From positions 1-35,482 of the forward strand of contig JAHJLB010000059.1 of assembly GCA_018822105.1 (NCBI GenBank): a stretch of DNA of 35,482 bases. Direction: 5' to 3'. A program made the position numbers and the translations under genes. Below the pieces are notes generated by a model. It was given only the letters and a program-made list of their open reading frames with translations, had not been told where the DNA came from and did no database searches. The first letter of the stretch is position 1. Each line of letters opens with the position of its first letter. This DNA is from Pseudomonadota bacterium. Its GTDB lineage: Bacteria > Desulfobacterota > Desulfovibrionia > Desulfovibrionales > Desulfovibrionaceae. Below, piece by piece: positions 1 to 7,262 of this stretch.

Positions 1-688
1 CGCCCAGCTCCTCGGCCACGCAGCGGGCCGTGGTCTCGGCGGAGTCGATGAGGCAGACGCCCTGGGGCAGCACGGAGCGGATGGCCCGGGCCAGCACCGG
101 GAAGTGCGTGCAGCCGAGCACCAGGCAGTCCGGGCCGCCCTCGGGGAACTCGGCCATGAGGGGCTCCAGGTAGCGCCGGGCGATGTCCGTGACGATCTGG
201 CCGTCGGTCCAGCCCTCCTCGGCCAGGGAGACGAAGAGCTGCGCTGGCCGGGTGGCGATGGTGGCCTCGGGCCTGCGGCGCAGGATGGCCGCCTGGTAGG
301 CCGCGCCGCGCACGGTGCCGCCCGTGGCGATGACCGCGATGCGGCCCCGGGGGGCGGCCTGGCAGGCGGCGGCGGCGCCGGGCTCGATGACCCCGGTGAC
401 CGGCAGGCCGGGGTAGGCCTCACTCAAACCGGGCATGGCCACGGAGGAGGCGGTGTTGCAGGCCACCACGAGCAGCTTCACCCCGATGTCCACCAGCACG
501 CGGGTGGTCTGCAGGGCATAGCGCGCCACCGTGGCCCCGCTCTTGGTGCCGTAGGGCAGGCGCGCGGTGTCGCCCAGGTAGAGGAAATTCTCGTTCGGCA
601 AGGCGCGGCGCAGCTCGCGCAGGACGGTGAGGCCGCCCACGCCGGAGTCGAAGACGCCGATGGGGAGTGAAGAGGTGTCGGTGCTCAT
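1..688 (-). CDS. murI: Glutamate racemase MurI (C-terminus cut by window edge)
   Basis: Converts L-glutamate to D-glutamate for peptidoglycan synthesis in the cytoplasm. I read 229 residues from an ATG at 688; the family is usually about 265, so roughly the last 35 residues lie outside the window. Visible family signatures are DSGVGG at residues 14-19, GDTARLPYG at 39-47, ACNTAS at 76-81 and GCTHFP at 192-197. The two catalytic cysteines are C77 and C193. The ATG places the DSGVGG strand near the N-terminus as expected. The gene lies 35 bases after the thioesterase gene on the same strand, so it is probably the last of a three-gene PocR-thioesterase-murI operon. Identity is close to certain; cotranscription is inferred from spacing. 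Confidence 0.95.
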   Translation of the reverse strand, partial: MSTDTSSLPIGVFDSGVGGLTVLRELRRALPNENFLYLGDTARLPYGTKSGATVARYALQTTRVLVDIGVKLLVVACNTASSVAMPGLSEAYPGLPVTGVIEPGAAAACQAAPRGRIAVIATGGTVRGAAYQAAILRRRPEATIATRPAQLFVSLAEEGWTDGQIVTDIARRYLEPLMAEFPEGGPDCLVLGCTHFPVLARAIRSVLPQGVCLIDSAETTARCVAEELG

Positions 689-723
689 GGTGGGGTGGTT
701 GTGCACCGGAGGCGGGGTGGGAG

Positions 724-1176
724 TCAACGCCCCTCCCCCTCCAGCAGCCGCTTCACCTCGCCCTCGTCCTCCACGATCTCAAAGGCGTTCCTGAGCTCGT
801 CGGGCACTTTTGTGGGGCGGCCGGTGGCGAGGTCCACAAAGACCCACATGGTCTCGGCCTCGGCCAGGACGCATTTGTCCGCCGCGCGCCAGAACAGGTA
901 CTTGCGCGGGCTCATGCGCGGGCTGAACCCCGCGATCCAGGTGCAGGCGGTGATCGCCTCGCCCAAAAACGCCGGGCGCTTGTAGGTGATGGTGTGCGTG
1001 CGCACCACCCAGCCCATGCCCGCCTCCGCGTAGCGCTGCATGCTCCAGCCCTGGGCCGTGGAATGCGCCACGGCCACGTCCTGCATCCACTTGAGGTAGC
1101 GCAGGTTGTTCACGTGGCCCTGGATGTCGATGTCGCCCTCGGCCACGGTGATCTCGCGGGTGAAGATGCGCGGCAT
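724..1176 (-). CDS. Hotdog-fold acyl-CoA/acyl-ACP thioesterase
   Basis: A 150-residue protein that resembles the 4HBT/FatA-like hotdog thioesterases, which hydrolyse acyl thioesters in the cytoplasm. The N-terminal strand is followed by D-x-Q-GHVNN (about residues 17-23), the usual active-site segment with the catalytic acid followed by His-Val-Asn-Asn at the start of the hot-dog helix. Near the middle is a YKRPAFLGE-type strand, and a WVFVDLATGRPTKVP segment closes the fold, both typical of the family. Size matches single-domain members. The acyl substrate cannot be read from sequence. It starts only 6 bases after the PocR-domain gene stop and ends 35 bases before murI, so the three are likely cotranscribed. 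Confidence 0.88.
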   Translation of the reverse strand: MPRIFTREITVAEGDIDIQGHVNNLRYLKWMQDVAVAHSTAQGWSMQRYAEAGMGWVVRTHTITYKRPAFLGEAITACTWIAGFSPRMSPRKYLFWRAADKCVLAEAETMWVFVDLATGRPTKVPDELRNAFEIVEDEGEVKRLLEGEGR

Positions 1177-1182
1177 GGGGAC

Positions 1183-1698
1183 CTAGCCCTTGGCGGCCAG
1201 GGCGGCGTCCACGTGCCGGGCCACGCGCTGGCGCAGCTCCTCGGCCACGGCCTCGGCCTCGGCCCCGGTCATGGCCGGAATCCCGGACGCCAGCGCCTCC
1301 ACCTCGTCCCCGGCGATGCCGGCGGACTTCTCGACCAGGAACGAGTCCACCTCGCCCGCGTCGAGGAGCCGGCCGCAGCCGCCCACCACCCCGACCAGCT
1401 CGCCGCGGGCCATGACCGGCACGCAGATCTTGAGCAGCCCGGCGTCGCATTCCGCCACCACGGGCGCGCCCGAGGCCCGCGCCTCGGCGGCCATGGCCTG
1501 GTGCGCCACGGAGCAGATGGCCGAAACCCCCTGGGGCCTGGCCTTGATGGCCGGGCAGAGGCGGTTCACCCAGGTGGTGTGCCCGGTGAAGGTGAAGCCC
1601 TTGTCGTCGTACACGCGGGCGTTGAGCCCGAAACGCTCAAAAATCTCCTGCTCCAGGGCCTGCCAGGCCTCCTTGGACAGGATGTCGGTCATCTGCAT
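1183..1698 (-). CDS. PocR ligand-binding domain protein
   Basis: A 171-residue protein consisting almost entirely of a PocR-type sensory domain (the ligand-binding domain first named in the PocR regulator). Diagnostic segments are LCPAIKARPQGVSAICSVAHQ, then a CDAGLLKICVPV strand and a VGVVGGCGRL strand. Several cysteines (in LCP, ICS, CDAG, KICV and GGCG) recur at positions that are often conserved in this domain and could bind a ligand or metal. There is no DNA-binding or output domain, so it is a stand-alone sensor or ligand-binding module. I chose the ATG at 1698 because GAGGTG lies 5 bases upstream; the frame stays open to an in-frame ATG at 1749. It heads a likely operon with the thioesterase and murI. 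Confidence 0.82.
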   Translation of the reverse strand: MQMTDILSKEAWQALEQEIFERFGLNARVYDDKGFTFTGHTTWVNRLCPAIKARPQGVSAICSVAHQAMAAEARASGAPVVAECDAGLLKICVPVMARGELVGVVGGCGRLLDAGEVDSFLVEKSAGIAGDEVEALASGIPAMTGAEAEAVAEELRQRVARHVDAALAAKG

Positions 1699-1846
1699 GC
1701 ACACACCTCGCGTTGACAGGGTGAATTCCGCGCCAGAACTTCCTGGCACAACCCGCTGCGGGGGTCAAACCCGCTTTGCGCCATCTGGAGAGGCTAACAC
1801 GTCAGGCGGCCTGAGGAAATATTTTTCGGAATCCGGTCCAATTCGG

Positions 1847-1874
1847 TTGACATTAAAACAGGAAGGATTACTAT
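1847..1874 (+). promoter_or_regulatory. Sigma-70 type promoter of the small orphan gene
   Basis: TTGACA (1847-1852), a 16-base spacer, then TACTAT (1869-1874) as the -10 (4 of 6 to consensus). It stands 24 bases before the ATG at 1898, so the leader is very short. Motif match only. Confidence 0.55.
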
Positions 1875-1897
1875 TTGCTCACAGCCAAGGAGGAACC

Positions 1898-2248
1898 ATG
1901 GGCAGCCTTCGTGAATACCGCAACCTTGAGATCGACTGGAGCATGACCCCCTGGGACGCAGTGACCCTGTACCTGGAGTGGGGCAACAATTCCTGGCACG
2001 CGCAGCACCAGCCAGTGCGCTCCAAGTCTGATTTCTGCAACTATTTCGTGGTCTACACCTGGGACAAGACCCCCCGGGCCATCCTGGTGCGGCGCAACTC
2101 CGAGGAGGCCCTGGAGCTGGCGCAGCTGGACCTGCCGGAGCCCCTGGGCGAGAAGTTCCTGGAGTCCGTGGGCCACCTCAAGGGCGTGTACCCGCCCACC
2201 GAAGAAGTCCGCCAATGGCTGGAGAGGGAACTGCTCTCCCCCAACTGA
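1898..2248 (+). CDS. Conserved-looking small protein of unknown function
   Basis: A 116-residue soluble protein that I do not assign to a named family. It is rich in aromatic residues (WSMTPWDAV, YLEWGNNSWHAQH, NYFVVYTWDKTPRAILVRR) and ends with a charged helix (EEVRQWLEREL). There is no signal peptide and no membrane segment. The start is firm: AAGGAGG lies 5 bases before the ATG. It has its own sigma-70-like promoter (1847) and a good rho-independent terminator (2313-2339), so it is expressed as a single gene. The strong ribosome site and compact transcription unit argue that it is real and well expressed. Function unknown. Confidence 0.8.
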   Translation: MGSLREYRNLEIDWSMTPWDAVTLYLEWGNNSWHAQHQPVRSKSDFCNYFVVYTWDKTPRAILVRRNSEEALELAQLDLPEPLGEKFLESVGHLKGVYPPTEEVRQWLERELLSPN

Positions 2249-2312
2249 GCCCAAGCATTTCCGCGACGAACACCTTCTCACCGCTTCGCTTCCTCCACTC
2301 CTCTCCCCCCCT

Positions 2313-2339
2313 GGGGCCGGCCACCGGCCCCTCTTTTTT
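2313..2339 (+). terminator. Rho-independent terminator
   Basis: GGGGCCGG, loop CCA, CCGGCCCC, then TCTTTTTT. It ends the transcript of the orphan gene at 1898. Confidence 0.85.
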
Positions 2340-2409
2340 GTCCTGCGCCCAGGTTGCCAGGCGGCCTGGCGGCGGGGTACAGCGCCTGCATACCACCTGG
2401 GAGGCCGCC

Positions 2410-2805
2410 ATGACCCGACGCCTGCTCCATTCCGCCGCCCTGGCCCTGTGCCTTGCGTCCGGCCTGCTGCCCGGCTGCCTCAGCCTGCCCAGGATGCTCG
2501 GCGGCAGCGGCGACGCGGCCCTGACCCTGGACGGCGAGCAGGACCACGCGGCCACCCTGCCCAAGGGCCGCACCCTGACCCTGGACATGCGCGACCCGGC
2601 CCTGAGCGGCTACGCCTTCGCAGGCACGTCCTTTGACCCGGCCCTGCTGCGCCTGGAGGGCATCACGCCCCAGGCCGGGGGCCGCGTGCTCTATCAGTTC
2701 CTGGCCACGGGCGCGGGCGAGGCGGACATCCAGATCAAGATCCGGAGAAACGAGCCGGGCTACCGGCCCGAGGTGTACAAGCGCGTGCGGGCGACCATCG
2801 AATAG
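2410..2805 (+). CDS. Lipoprotein with a chagasin-like (I42 inhibitor) fold
   Basis: A 131-residue predicted lipoprotein. Residues 1-22 form a lipoprotein signal peptide with lipobox L20-P21-G22-C23. The mature part follows the pattern of chagasin/I42 cysteine-protease inhibitors: a KGRTLTLDM strand, then DPALSGYAF in the place of the NPTTGY loop, FDPALLRLEG, an AGG turn, a YQFLATGAGEADIQIKI strand and a final VRATIE strand. The RPW loop of true inhibitors is not clear (RRNEPGYRP stands there), so inhibitory activity is uncertain. The start is supported by the immediate signal sequence; GGGAGG lies upstream. The gene is convergent with the CBS-ACT gene across a large inverted repeat. Lipoprotein assignment is firm; the fold is inferred from pattern. 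Confidence 0.75.
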   Translation: MTRRLLHSAALALCLASGLLPGCLSLPRMLGGSGDAALTLDGEQDHAATLPKGRTLTLDMRDPALSGYAFAGTSFDPALLRLEGITPQAGGRVLYQFLATGAGEADIQIKIRRNEPGYRPEVYKRVRATIE

Positions 2806-2826
2806 CGCGAGCTTACAGGCCGCAAA

Positions 2827-2870
2827 CGCGCACGGCCCGGCCGGGAGATCTCCCGGCCGGGCCGTGCGCG
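2827..2870. terminator. 44-base perfect inverted repeat between convergent genes
   Basis: The two 22-base arms are exactly complementary with the centre between 2848 and 2849 (GAGA|TCTC). It sits between the ends of the lipoprotein gene (plus) and the CBS-ACT gene (minus). U-runs are weak on both sides, but the position and strength fit a bidirectional terminator. Confidence 0.65.
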
Positions 2871-2884
2871 CGAAAAACGCCAGG

Positions 2885-3562
2885 CTAGTCGTCCATGAGC
2901 GTGGTCCGCCCGTCCTCCACATGGAACAGCACGGCGTAGCGCGAGCCCAGATTGGCCAACAGGCTCTGCACCGTGTGCTCGCCCATGTGCCCCAGGCGCA
3001 CGAAGGCGTGCCGGAAGCCTGGGTCGGCCTGGTCCAGGGAGGTGAACACCGAGGCGTAGCGGACGCCCTCGGCGCGGATGTCCGCCAGCAGCGCGGACAG
3101 GGAGCCGGGACGGGTGTCGAGCCGGAAGGCGATCTGCGGGCCGCCGCCGCCCACGCCCGAGGCCGAGCAGAGGAAGCGCAGCACGTCCGCCACGGTGACG
3201 ATGCCCACCAGCCGCCCCAGGGCATCCACCACGGGCAGGCCGCCGAACTTGTGGCGCTGCAGGATGCTGGCCACGATGTCCATGGGGGTGGTGGGCGTGA
3301 CGGTGAGCGGCTCCGGGGTCATGATGTCCGTGGCGCGCAGGTTGTTCAGGCTGCCGCCGGTGGCCATGTCGCCGGGGAGGTATTTGGAGGGCATGGCGTC
3401 GCGGATGTCGCGGTCGGAGACGATGCCCGCCAGCACGCCGTGCTCGTCGATGACCGGGAACTGCCGGATCTTCTTGGAGCGCATGATCTCCGCAGCGTCA
3501 ACGACCGTGGTCTTCAACCCCAGGGTGGTGACATTTCTGGTCATCCAATCGCGTACAAGCAT
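2885..3562 (-). CDS. CBS-pair plus ACT domain protein (AcuB-like)
   Basis: A 225-residue cytoplasmic regulatory protein. Residues 1-62 and about 76-134 are two CBS repeats (VRDWMTRNVTTL...FPVIDEHGVLAGIVSDRDIRDAM; ATDIMTPEPLTVTP...LPVVDALGRLVGIVTVADVLRFL), which usually bind adenine nucleotides. Residues about 144-225 form an ACT domain (AFRLDTRPGSLSALLADIRAEG), a small-molecule sensor. This order matches AcuB-like proteins. There is no catalytic domain. I chose the ATG at 3562, which starts directly at the first CBS repeat and has GGGGG upstream; the open frame extends to 3625. It follows galE on the same strand, with a possible terminator between them, so it may have its own promoter. The ligand and target are unknown. 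Confidence 0.88.
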   Translation of the reverse strand: MLVRDWMTRNVTTLGLKTTVVDAAEIMRSKKIRQFPVIDEHGVLAGIVSDRDIRDAMPSKYLPGDMATGGSLNNLRATDIMTPEPLTVTPTTPMDIVASILQRHKFGGLPVVDALGRLVGIVTVADVLRFLCSASGVGGGGPQIAFRLDTRPGSLSALLADIRAEGVRYASVFTSLDQADPGFRHAFVRLGHMGEHTVQSLLANLGSRYAVLFHVEDGRTTLMDD

Positions 3563-3616
3563 GGGTCGCCCCCTGTGGAGGTGTGTCTGGCCCTTCAAGC
3601 ATACCCGCCTGGGGGG

Positions 3617-3644
3617 AAAAGTCAAAGGCCCGGGCGCGCGGGCC
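3617..3644 (-). terminator. Likely rho-independent terminator after galE
   Basis: Read on the minus strand: GGCCCG, a 6-base loop, CGGGCC, then TTTGACTTTT. It begins 2 bases after the galE stop codon. The T-run is interrupted, so termination may be partial. Confidence 0.5.
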
Positions 3645-3646
3645 GT

Positions 3647-4639
3647 CTACAGCGGCGGCGGCCCGTGGGGCTCTTGCCGGTGCCAGTTCCAGGCCGTGCT
3701 GATGATCTCGCGGATGTCCGAGAACTCCGGCCGCCAGCCCAGGACGGCGCGGGCGCGCGCGGCGTCGCCCACCAGCCGGGGCGAGTCTCCGGCGCGGCGC
3801 GGGGCCAGGCGCACCGGGATGTCCAGGCCCGTGACCGAGCGGGCCGCCTCCACCACCTGGCGCACGGAATGGCCCAGCCCGTTGCCCAGGTTGAAGGCCC
3901 CGGAGGCCCCGCCCGAGCGCAGGTGCTCCAAAGCCAGGGCATGGGCGGCGGCCAGGTCCTGCACGTGGATGTAGTCGCGGATGGCCGTGCCGTCGGGCGT
4001 GGGATAGTCGTCGCCCAGGATGTTCACGCACTCCCGTTGGCCCAGGGCCGTCTGGAGCACCAGGGGGATGAGGTGGGTCTCCGGCAGGTGGCGCTCGCCC
4101 ACCTCGCCCTCGGGGTCGGCCCCGGCGGCGTTGAAGTAGCGCAGGCACAGGGCCTTCAGGCCATAGGCGCGGGAGCAGTCCGCCAGGATCTGCTCGATCA
4201 TGCGCTTGGTGTGCGCATAGGGCGAGATGGGGCCGATGGCGTGGTCCTCGGTGAGCAGGCTGTCAAAGGGCGGGCCGTACACCGCGCAGGTGGAGGAGAA
4301 CACCAGGGTGTCCACCCCGTGGCGGCGCATGGCCGCAAGCAGGGTCAGCGCGCCCTGGACGTTGTTCTGATAGTAGAAGAGGGGGTTGGTGACGCTCTCG
4401 CCCACCTGGCTGGCCGCGGCGAAATGCACCACGGCGTCGATCTTCCGGGTGCCGAAGACCATGTCCAGGGTCTCGGCGTCGCCCACGTCGCCCTGGATGA
4501 AGGCGCCCCAGCGCGCGAAATCGCGGTGTCCGGTGGACAGGTTGTCCACCACCACGGTCTCCAGCCCGGCGCCGGCGAGCCGCTTCACCGTGTGCGCCCC
4601 GATGTATCCGGCTCCGCCGGTGACGAGTATCTGTCCCAT
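3647..4639 (-). CDS. galE: UDP-glucose 4-epimerase
   Basis: Interconverts UDP-glucose and UDP-galactose for surface polysaccharide synthesis; a short-chain dehydrogenase of the extended type using NAD. It is 330 residues, the normal size. The NAD-binding GGAGYIG lies at 8-14, the second nucleotide strand VVVDNLSTG at 29-37, the catalytic SST at 115-117 and the Y141-x3-K145 pair in SPYAHTK. RYFNAAGADP and RDYIHVQDLA are strong GalE signatures. The stop codon is nearly adjacent to a hairpin that may end the transcript. The neighbouring genes give no further pathway hint. Confidence 0.95.
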   Translation of the reverse strand: MGQILVTGGAGYIGAHTVKRLAGAGLETVVVDNLSTGHRDFARWGAFIQGDVGDAETLDMVFGTRKIDAVVHFAAASQVGESVTNPLFYYQNNVQGALTLLAAMRRHGVDTLVFSSTCAVYGPPFDSLLTEDHAIGPISPYAHTKRMIEQILADCSRAYGLKALCLRYFNAAGADPEGEVGERHLPETHLIPLVLQTALGQRECVNILGDDYPTPDGTAIRDYIHVQDLAAAHALALEHLRSGGASGAFNLGNGLGHSVRQVVEAARSVTGLDIPVRLAPRRAGDSPRLVGDAARARAVLGWRPEFSDIREIISTAWNWHRQEPHGPPPL

Positions 4640-4696
4640 AAGGGCCCCATATCAGGGGCGAACGGCTTCTGGCAAGGGCCTGGGGAACGGACGACG

Positions 4697-4725
4697 AAAA
4701 AGGGGGCGCCCCGAAGGACGCCCCC
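4697..4725 (-). terminator. Rho-independent terminator of sat
   Basis: Read on the minus strand: a 10-pair GGGGGCGTCC/GGGCGCCCCC stem (one G-U) with a UUCG tetraloop, followed by TTTTT. It lies 27 bases beyond the sat stop. Confidence 0.9.
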
Positions 4726-4752
4726 ATGAAGCCGTAAACAGTGGTCGGTCAA

Positions 4753-6021
4753 TTACATGGCGGAGCCGGAAGCGGCCTTCTGCATCTTGACTTCGACCTT
4801 CTCGGTCAGGCCGGCGTAGTACTTGCGCAGGATGACCAGGCACTCCTCGCGGCCGAAGTGGTCGGGCACGTCGCCGCCCTCGGACAGCAGCTTGCGCAGC
4901 TTGGTGCCGGAGAGGATGACGCGGTCTTCCTTGGAGTGGGGGCAGGTGCGCAGGGAGGCCATGCCGTCGCACTTCACGCAGTAGAAGGTCCAGTCGATCT
5001 TCATGGCCTGGGTCAGCAGGTCCTTGGCGGGGTTGCCGGTGACCGGGATCTTCTCGAAGATCTCCTGGGCCTCGAACATGCCGTAGAAGTCGCCAACGCC
5101 GGCGTGGTCACGGCCGACGAGCAGGTCGCTCATGCCGTAGTTCTGACGGAACAGGGCGTGCAGCAGGGCCTCGCGGGGACCGGCGTAACGCATGTCCAGG
5201 GGGTAGCCGGCCTGGATCACGTTCTTCTTCACGAAGTAGTGCTCGACCAGGGTGTTGATGGCGTCGACGCGGACTTCGGCCGGGATGTCGCCGGGCTTGA
5301 GCGCGCCCACCAGGGAGTGGATGACCACGCCGTCGCACACTTCAACGCCGATCTTGCACAGGTACTCGTGGGAGCGGTGCATGGGGTTGCGCAGCTGCAG
5401 GGCGGCGACCTTCTTCCAGCCGCGCTCGTCCATCTCGGCGCGGAGCTGGGCCGGGGTCTTGTAGACGCCGGGGAACTTCTCGGGGAAGCCGCCCTCGGAG
5501 AGGACCTTCACCGGGCCGGCCAGGCAGAACTGCTTGCGGGCCAGGACCATCTGGACACCGGGGTGATCCTTGATGGCGGTGCCCATGAAGTCGGTCTGGG
5601 AGTCGGCGCCTTCACCCTTGTAGCACTTCTCGCACTCAAAGGTCTTCTCGGCATCGGAGAGCTGGAACACTTCGGTGACCTTCATGGTGGCCATGACGGT
5701 GCCGTTGCGCTCCAGGGTGATCTCCTCGCCGGCCTTGACGGAGGCGTCGTCGGTGGCCAGCATCACGGGGATGGGCCAGAAGGTGCCGTCGGTCATGGTG
5801 TACTTCTCGCAGACGCTCTTCCAGTCAGCCTTGCCCATGAAGCCGGTCAGCGGGCTGAAGCCGCCGATGCCCATCATGATCAGGTCGCCCTTCTCCTGGG
5901 AGGAGATTTCGATCTTCTTCAGGCCAGCGGCCTTCTTCTGCTCGGCGGCCAGAGCGGCGCCTTCAAGCAAGCAGCAAACGAGGCCTTTGCCACCATGAGG
6001 GGGAACGAGTTTCGATGCCAT
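4753..6021 (-). CDS. sat: Sulfate adenylyltransferase (ATP sulfurylase)
   Basis: Activates sulfate with ATP to adenosine 5'-phosphosulfate, the first step of dissimilatory sulfate reduction, in the cytoplasm. It is 422 residues, the size of the homo-oligomeric Sat of sulfate reducers, without a C-terminal APS kinase domain. The ATP-sulfurylase motif [11 protein letters not shown] lies at about 209-219, and GRDHAGVG follows in the second nucleotide-binding region. A C-x2-C plus CPHSKE segment ([18 protein letters not shown]) near the C-terminus is the cysteine cluster, zinc-binding in characterised relatives, and is followed by the SGTKLRKLL segment. AAGGAGA lies 9 bases before the ATG at 6021. 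The gene is transcribed away from aprBA from a shared control region and ends in a strong terminator, so it is monocistronic. Confidence 0.97.
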   Translation of the reverse strand: MASKLVPPHGGKGLVCCLLEGAALAAEQKKAAGLKKIEISSQEKGDLIMMGIGGFSPLTGFMGKADWKSVCEKYTMTDGTFWPIPVMLATDDASVKAGEEITLERNGTVMATMKVTEVFQLSDAEKTFECEKCYKGEGADSQTDFMGTAIKDHPGVQMVLARKQFCLAGPVKVLSEGGFPEKFPGVYKTPAQLRAEMDERGWKKVAALQLRNPMHRSHEYLCKIGVEVCDGVVIHSLVGALKPGDIPAEVRVDAINTLVEHYFVKKNVIQAGYPLDMRYAGPREALLHALFRQNYGMSDLLVGRDHAGVGDFYGMFEAQEIFEKIPVTGNPAKDLLTQAMKIDWTFYCVKCDGMASLRTCPHSKEDRVILSGTKLRKLLSEGGDVPDHFGREECLVILRKYYAGLTEKVEVKMQKAASGSAM

Positions 6022-6214
6022 CTACGTTTCTCCTTGAAAAAAAATCCGGGTTGATGTGTGCCACTACCTCTGCCGAAACCTTGGCCCCGTTAGGACACGC
6101 CAAATGGCGACTCCCTGAGGCTCTGGGGGTCGTCGTCCGGGCTGGCGCCTCAAAAGCGCCGCCTGCCGGGCTTTATGCGACGAATCGCGTCCCGTGGACT
6201 ATATGAGCAGCGCG

Positions 6215-6244
6215 ACTATGAACAGATTGTGAAAGTTGTGTCAA
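6215..6244 (-). promoter_or_regulatory. sat promoter with overlapping redox-type operator
   Basis: On the minus strand TTGACA (6244-6239), an 18-base spacer and CATAGT (6220-6215). The -35 and the first half of the spacer coincide with TTGACACAACTTTCACAA (6244-6227), whose right half TTTCACAA matches the Rex/CRP-family half-site while the left half is degenerate. A repressor bound here would block RNA polymerase. In Desulfovibrio vulgaris Rex is reported to repress sat; binding here is inference. Confidence 0.55.
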
Positions 6245-6402
6245 GGGCAATGTGCCAACAGCCTCCGCCGCAATGCCGCGGGTCTGCGGGGCGGCCGGAA
6301 AATCCGCGCCCTGGAAGCCCCTTCGGCCGCCCGCAAAAAAGGCTTGCATGAATTTGCGGACTTGGGGTATGCAGGTCCACGCTACGTCAAAAATATCGCG
6401 GC

Positions 6403-6420
6403 TTGTGATCCAATTCACGA
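6403..6420. promoter_or_regulatory. Rex/CRP-FNR-type palindromic operator candidate
   Basis: TTGTGATCCAATTCACGA fits TTGTGA-N6-TCACAA with one mismatch in the half-sites. Rex (redox sensing via NADH/NAD) and CRP/FNR-family regulators such as HcpR recognise overlapping forms of this motif, so sequence alone does not choose between them. It lies about 160 bases upstream of the apr promoter and about 160 bases from the sat promoter. Confidence 0.55.
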
Positions 6421-6562
6421 GGAAGCCAAGGCCAATGCGCCGCTTCCTGCCCCCCGCCCGGCGCGGGTGGACAGGACAGGGCGACAGGACGCCGTCCCCA
6501 CAGGGGTTCACGGCGGGGTGGAGAACAGGGTGCGGACCCTTGTTCAAAAATTCACTTTCGCC

Positions 6563-6589
6563 TTGACACCCCCGGAAAGGGTTGCTAAT
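6563..6589 (+). promoter_or_regulatory. apr-qmo promoter
   Basis: TTGACA (6563-6568), a 15-base spacer and GCTAAT (6584-6589, 4 of 6). A palindrome-like TTGTTCAAAAATTCACTT (6540-6557) lies just upstream and a TTTCACAA half-site just downstream of the -10. The predicted leader is about 90 bases to the aprB ATG, which has AGGAGGAG upstream. Confidence 0.55.
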
Positions 6590-6685
6590 CGGATTTTTCA
6601 CAAGTCCGTGCCCGATCAGGAGCACGTAGTTGGCTGTGGATCGTGTCGGTAACTGCTTTAATTTAAACCTGTTAGGAGGAGTGTT

Positions 6686-7183
6686 ATGCCGACCTTTGTC
6701 AATCCGGAAAAATGCGACGGCTGCAAGGGTGGCGAGAAGACCGCTTGCATGTACATTTGCCCGAACGACCTCATGATTCTGGATCCGGATGCCATGAAGG
6801 CATACAACCAGGAGCCTGATGCCTGCTGGGAATGTTACTCTTGCGTGAAAATCTGCCCCCAGGGCGCCATTGAAGCCCGCCCCTACGCCGACTTCGCCCC
6901 CATGGGTGGCACGTCCATCCCCATGCGTTCGGCCGAAGACATCATGTGGACCGTGAAGTTCCGCAACGGCTCTGTGAAGCGTTTCAAGTTCCCCATCCGC
7001 ACCACCCCTGAAGGCTCCATCGATTGCTTCGGTGGCAAGCCCGAGCCGGCCAATCTGGACGACGAGCTGCTGTTCACCGAGACCAGCGAGCGCATCACCG
7101 CTCCCGAGAACGCCATCATGAAGAAGTTCGAACTGGCCGAGGCTGACAAGTCTCAGTGCTGGCTCGACGCCGTTTGCGACTAG
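6686..7183 (+). CDS. aprB: Adenylylsulfate reductase beta subunit
   Basis: The iron-sulfur subunit that feeds electrons to the FAD in AprA for APS reduction to sulfite and AMP. It is 165 residues, the normal length. Two [4Fe-4S] sites are seen: C10-x2-C13 with GGEKTAC21 and C25P, and CWECYSCVKICP (about 47-58). The insertion between C13 and C21 is typical of AprB rather than of simple ferredoxins. The C-terminal half (WTVKFRNGSVKRFKFPIRTTPEG onward) is the beta-sheet and tail that wrap around AprA. A strong ribosome site (TTAGGAGGAGTG) precedes the ATG. First gene of the aprBA-qmoABCD cluster; 79 bases separate it from aprA. Confidence 0.97.
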   Translation: MPTFVNPEKCDGCKGGEKTACMYICPNDLMILDPDAMKAYNQEPDACWECYSCVKICPQGAIEARPYADFAPMGGTSIPMRSAEDIMWTVKFRNGSVKRFKFPIRTTPEGSIDCFGGKPEPANLDDELLFTETSERITAPENAIMKKFELAEADKSQCWLDAVCD

Positions 7184-7262
7184 CATCGGCCTGGGTCGAC
7201 TGACGAGCTGAGTTGTTTAAGGTTTCACAAAATCAACTCTATGAGAGCATACGGAGGTAGCT

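Larger units (their letters stand above)
6022..6685. other. Divergent control region between sat and aprBA
   Basis: This 664-base stretch holds no convincing gene. From the sat side it contains a leader of about 185 bases, the sat promoter with an overlapping half-palindrome (6215-6244), a strong GC hairpin (6285-6297 with 6324-6335, one bulged G), a Rex/CRP-type palindrome (6403-6420), a second degenerate palindrome (6540-6557), the apr promoter (6563-6589) and a TTTCACAA half-site (6596-6603) over the expected apr start point. An open frame at 6236-6652 has no ribosome site or family-like content and was not called. Confidence 0.7.

Noticed and set aside
6236-6652. A 138-codon frame in the sat-apr control region
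   Set aside because: It runs through both promoter elements and operators, lacks a ribosome site and resembles no family.
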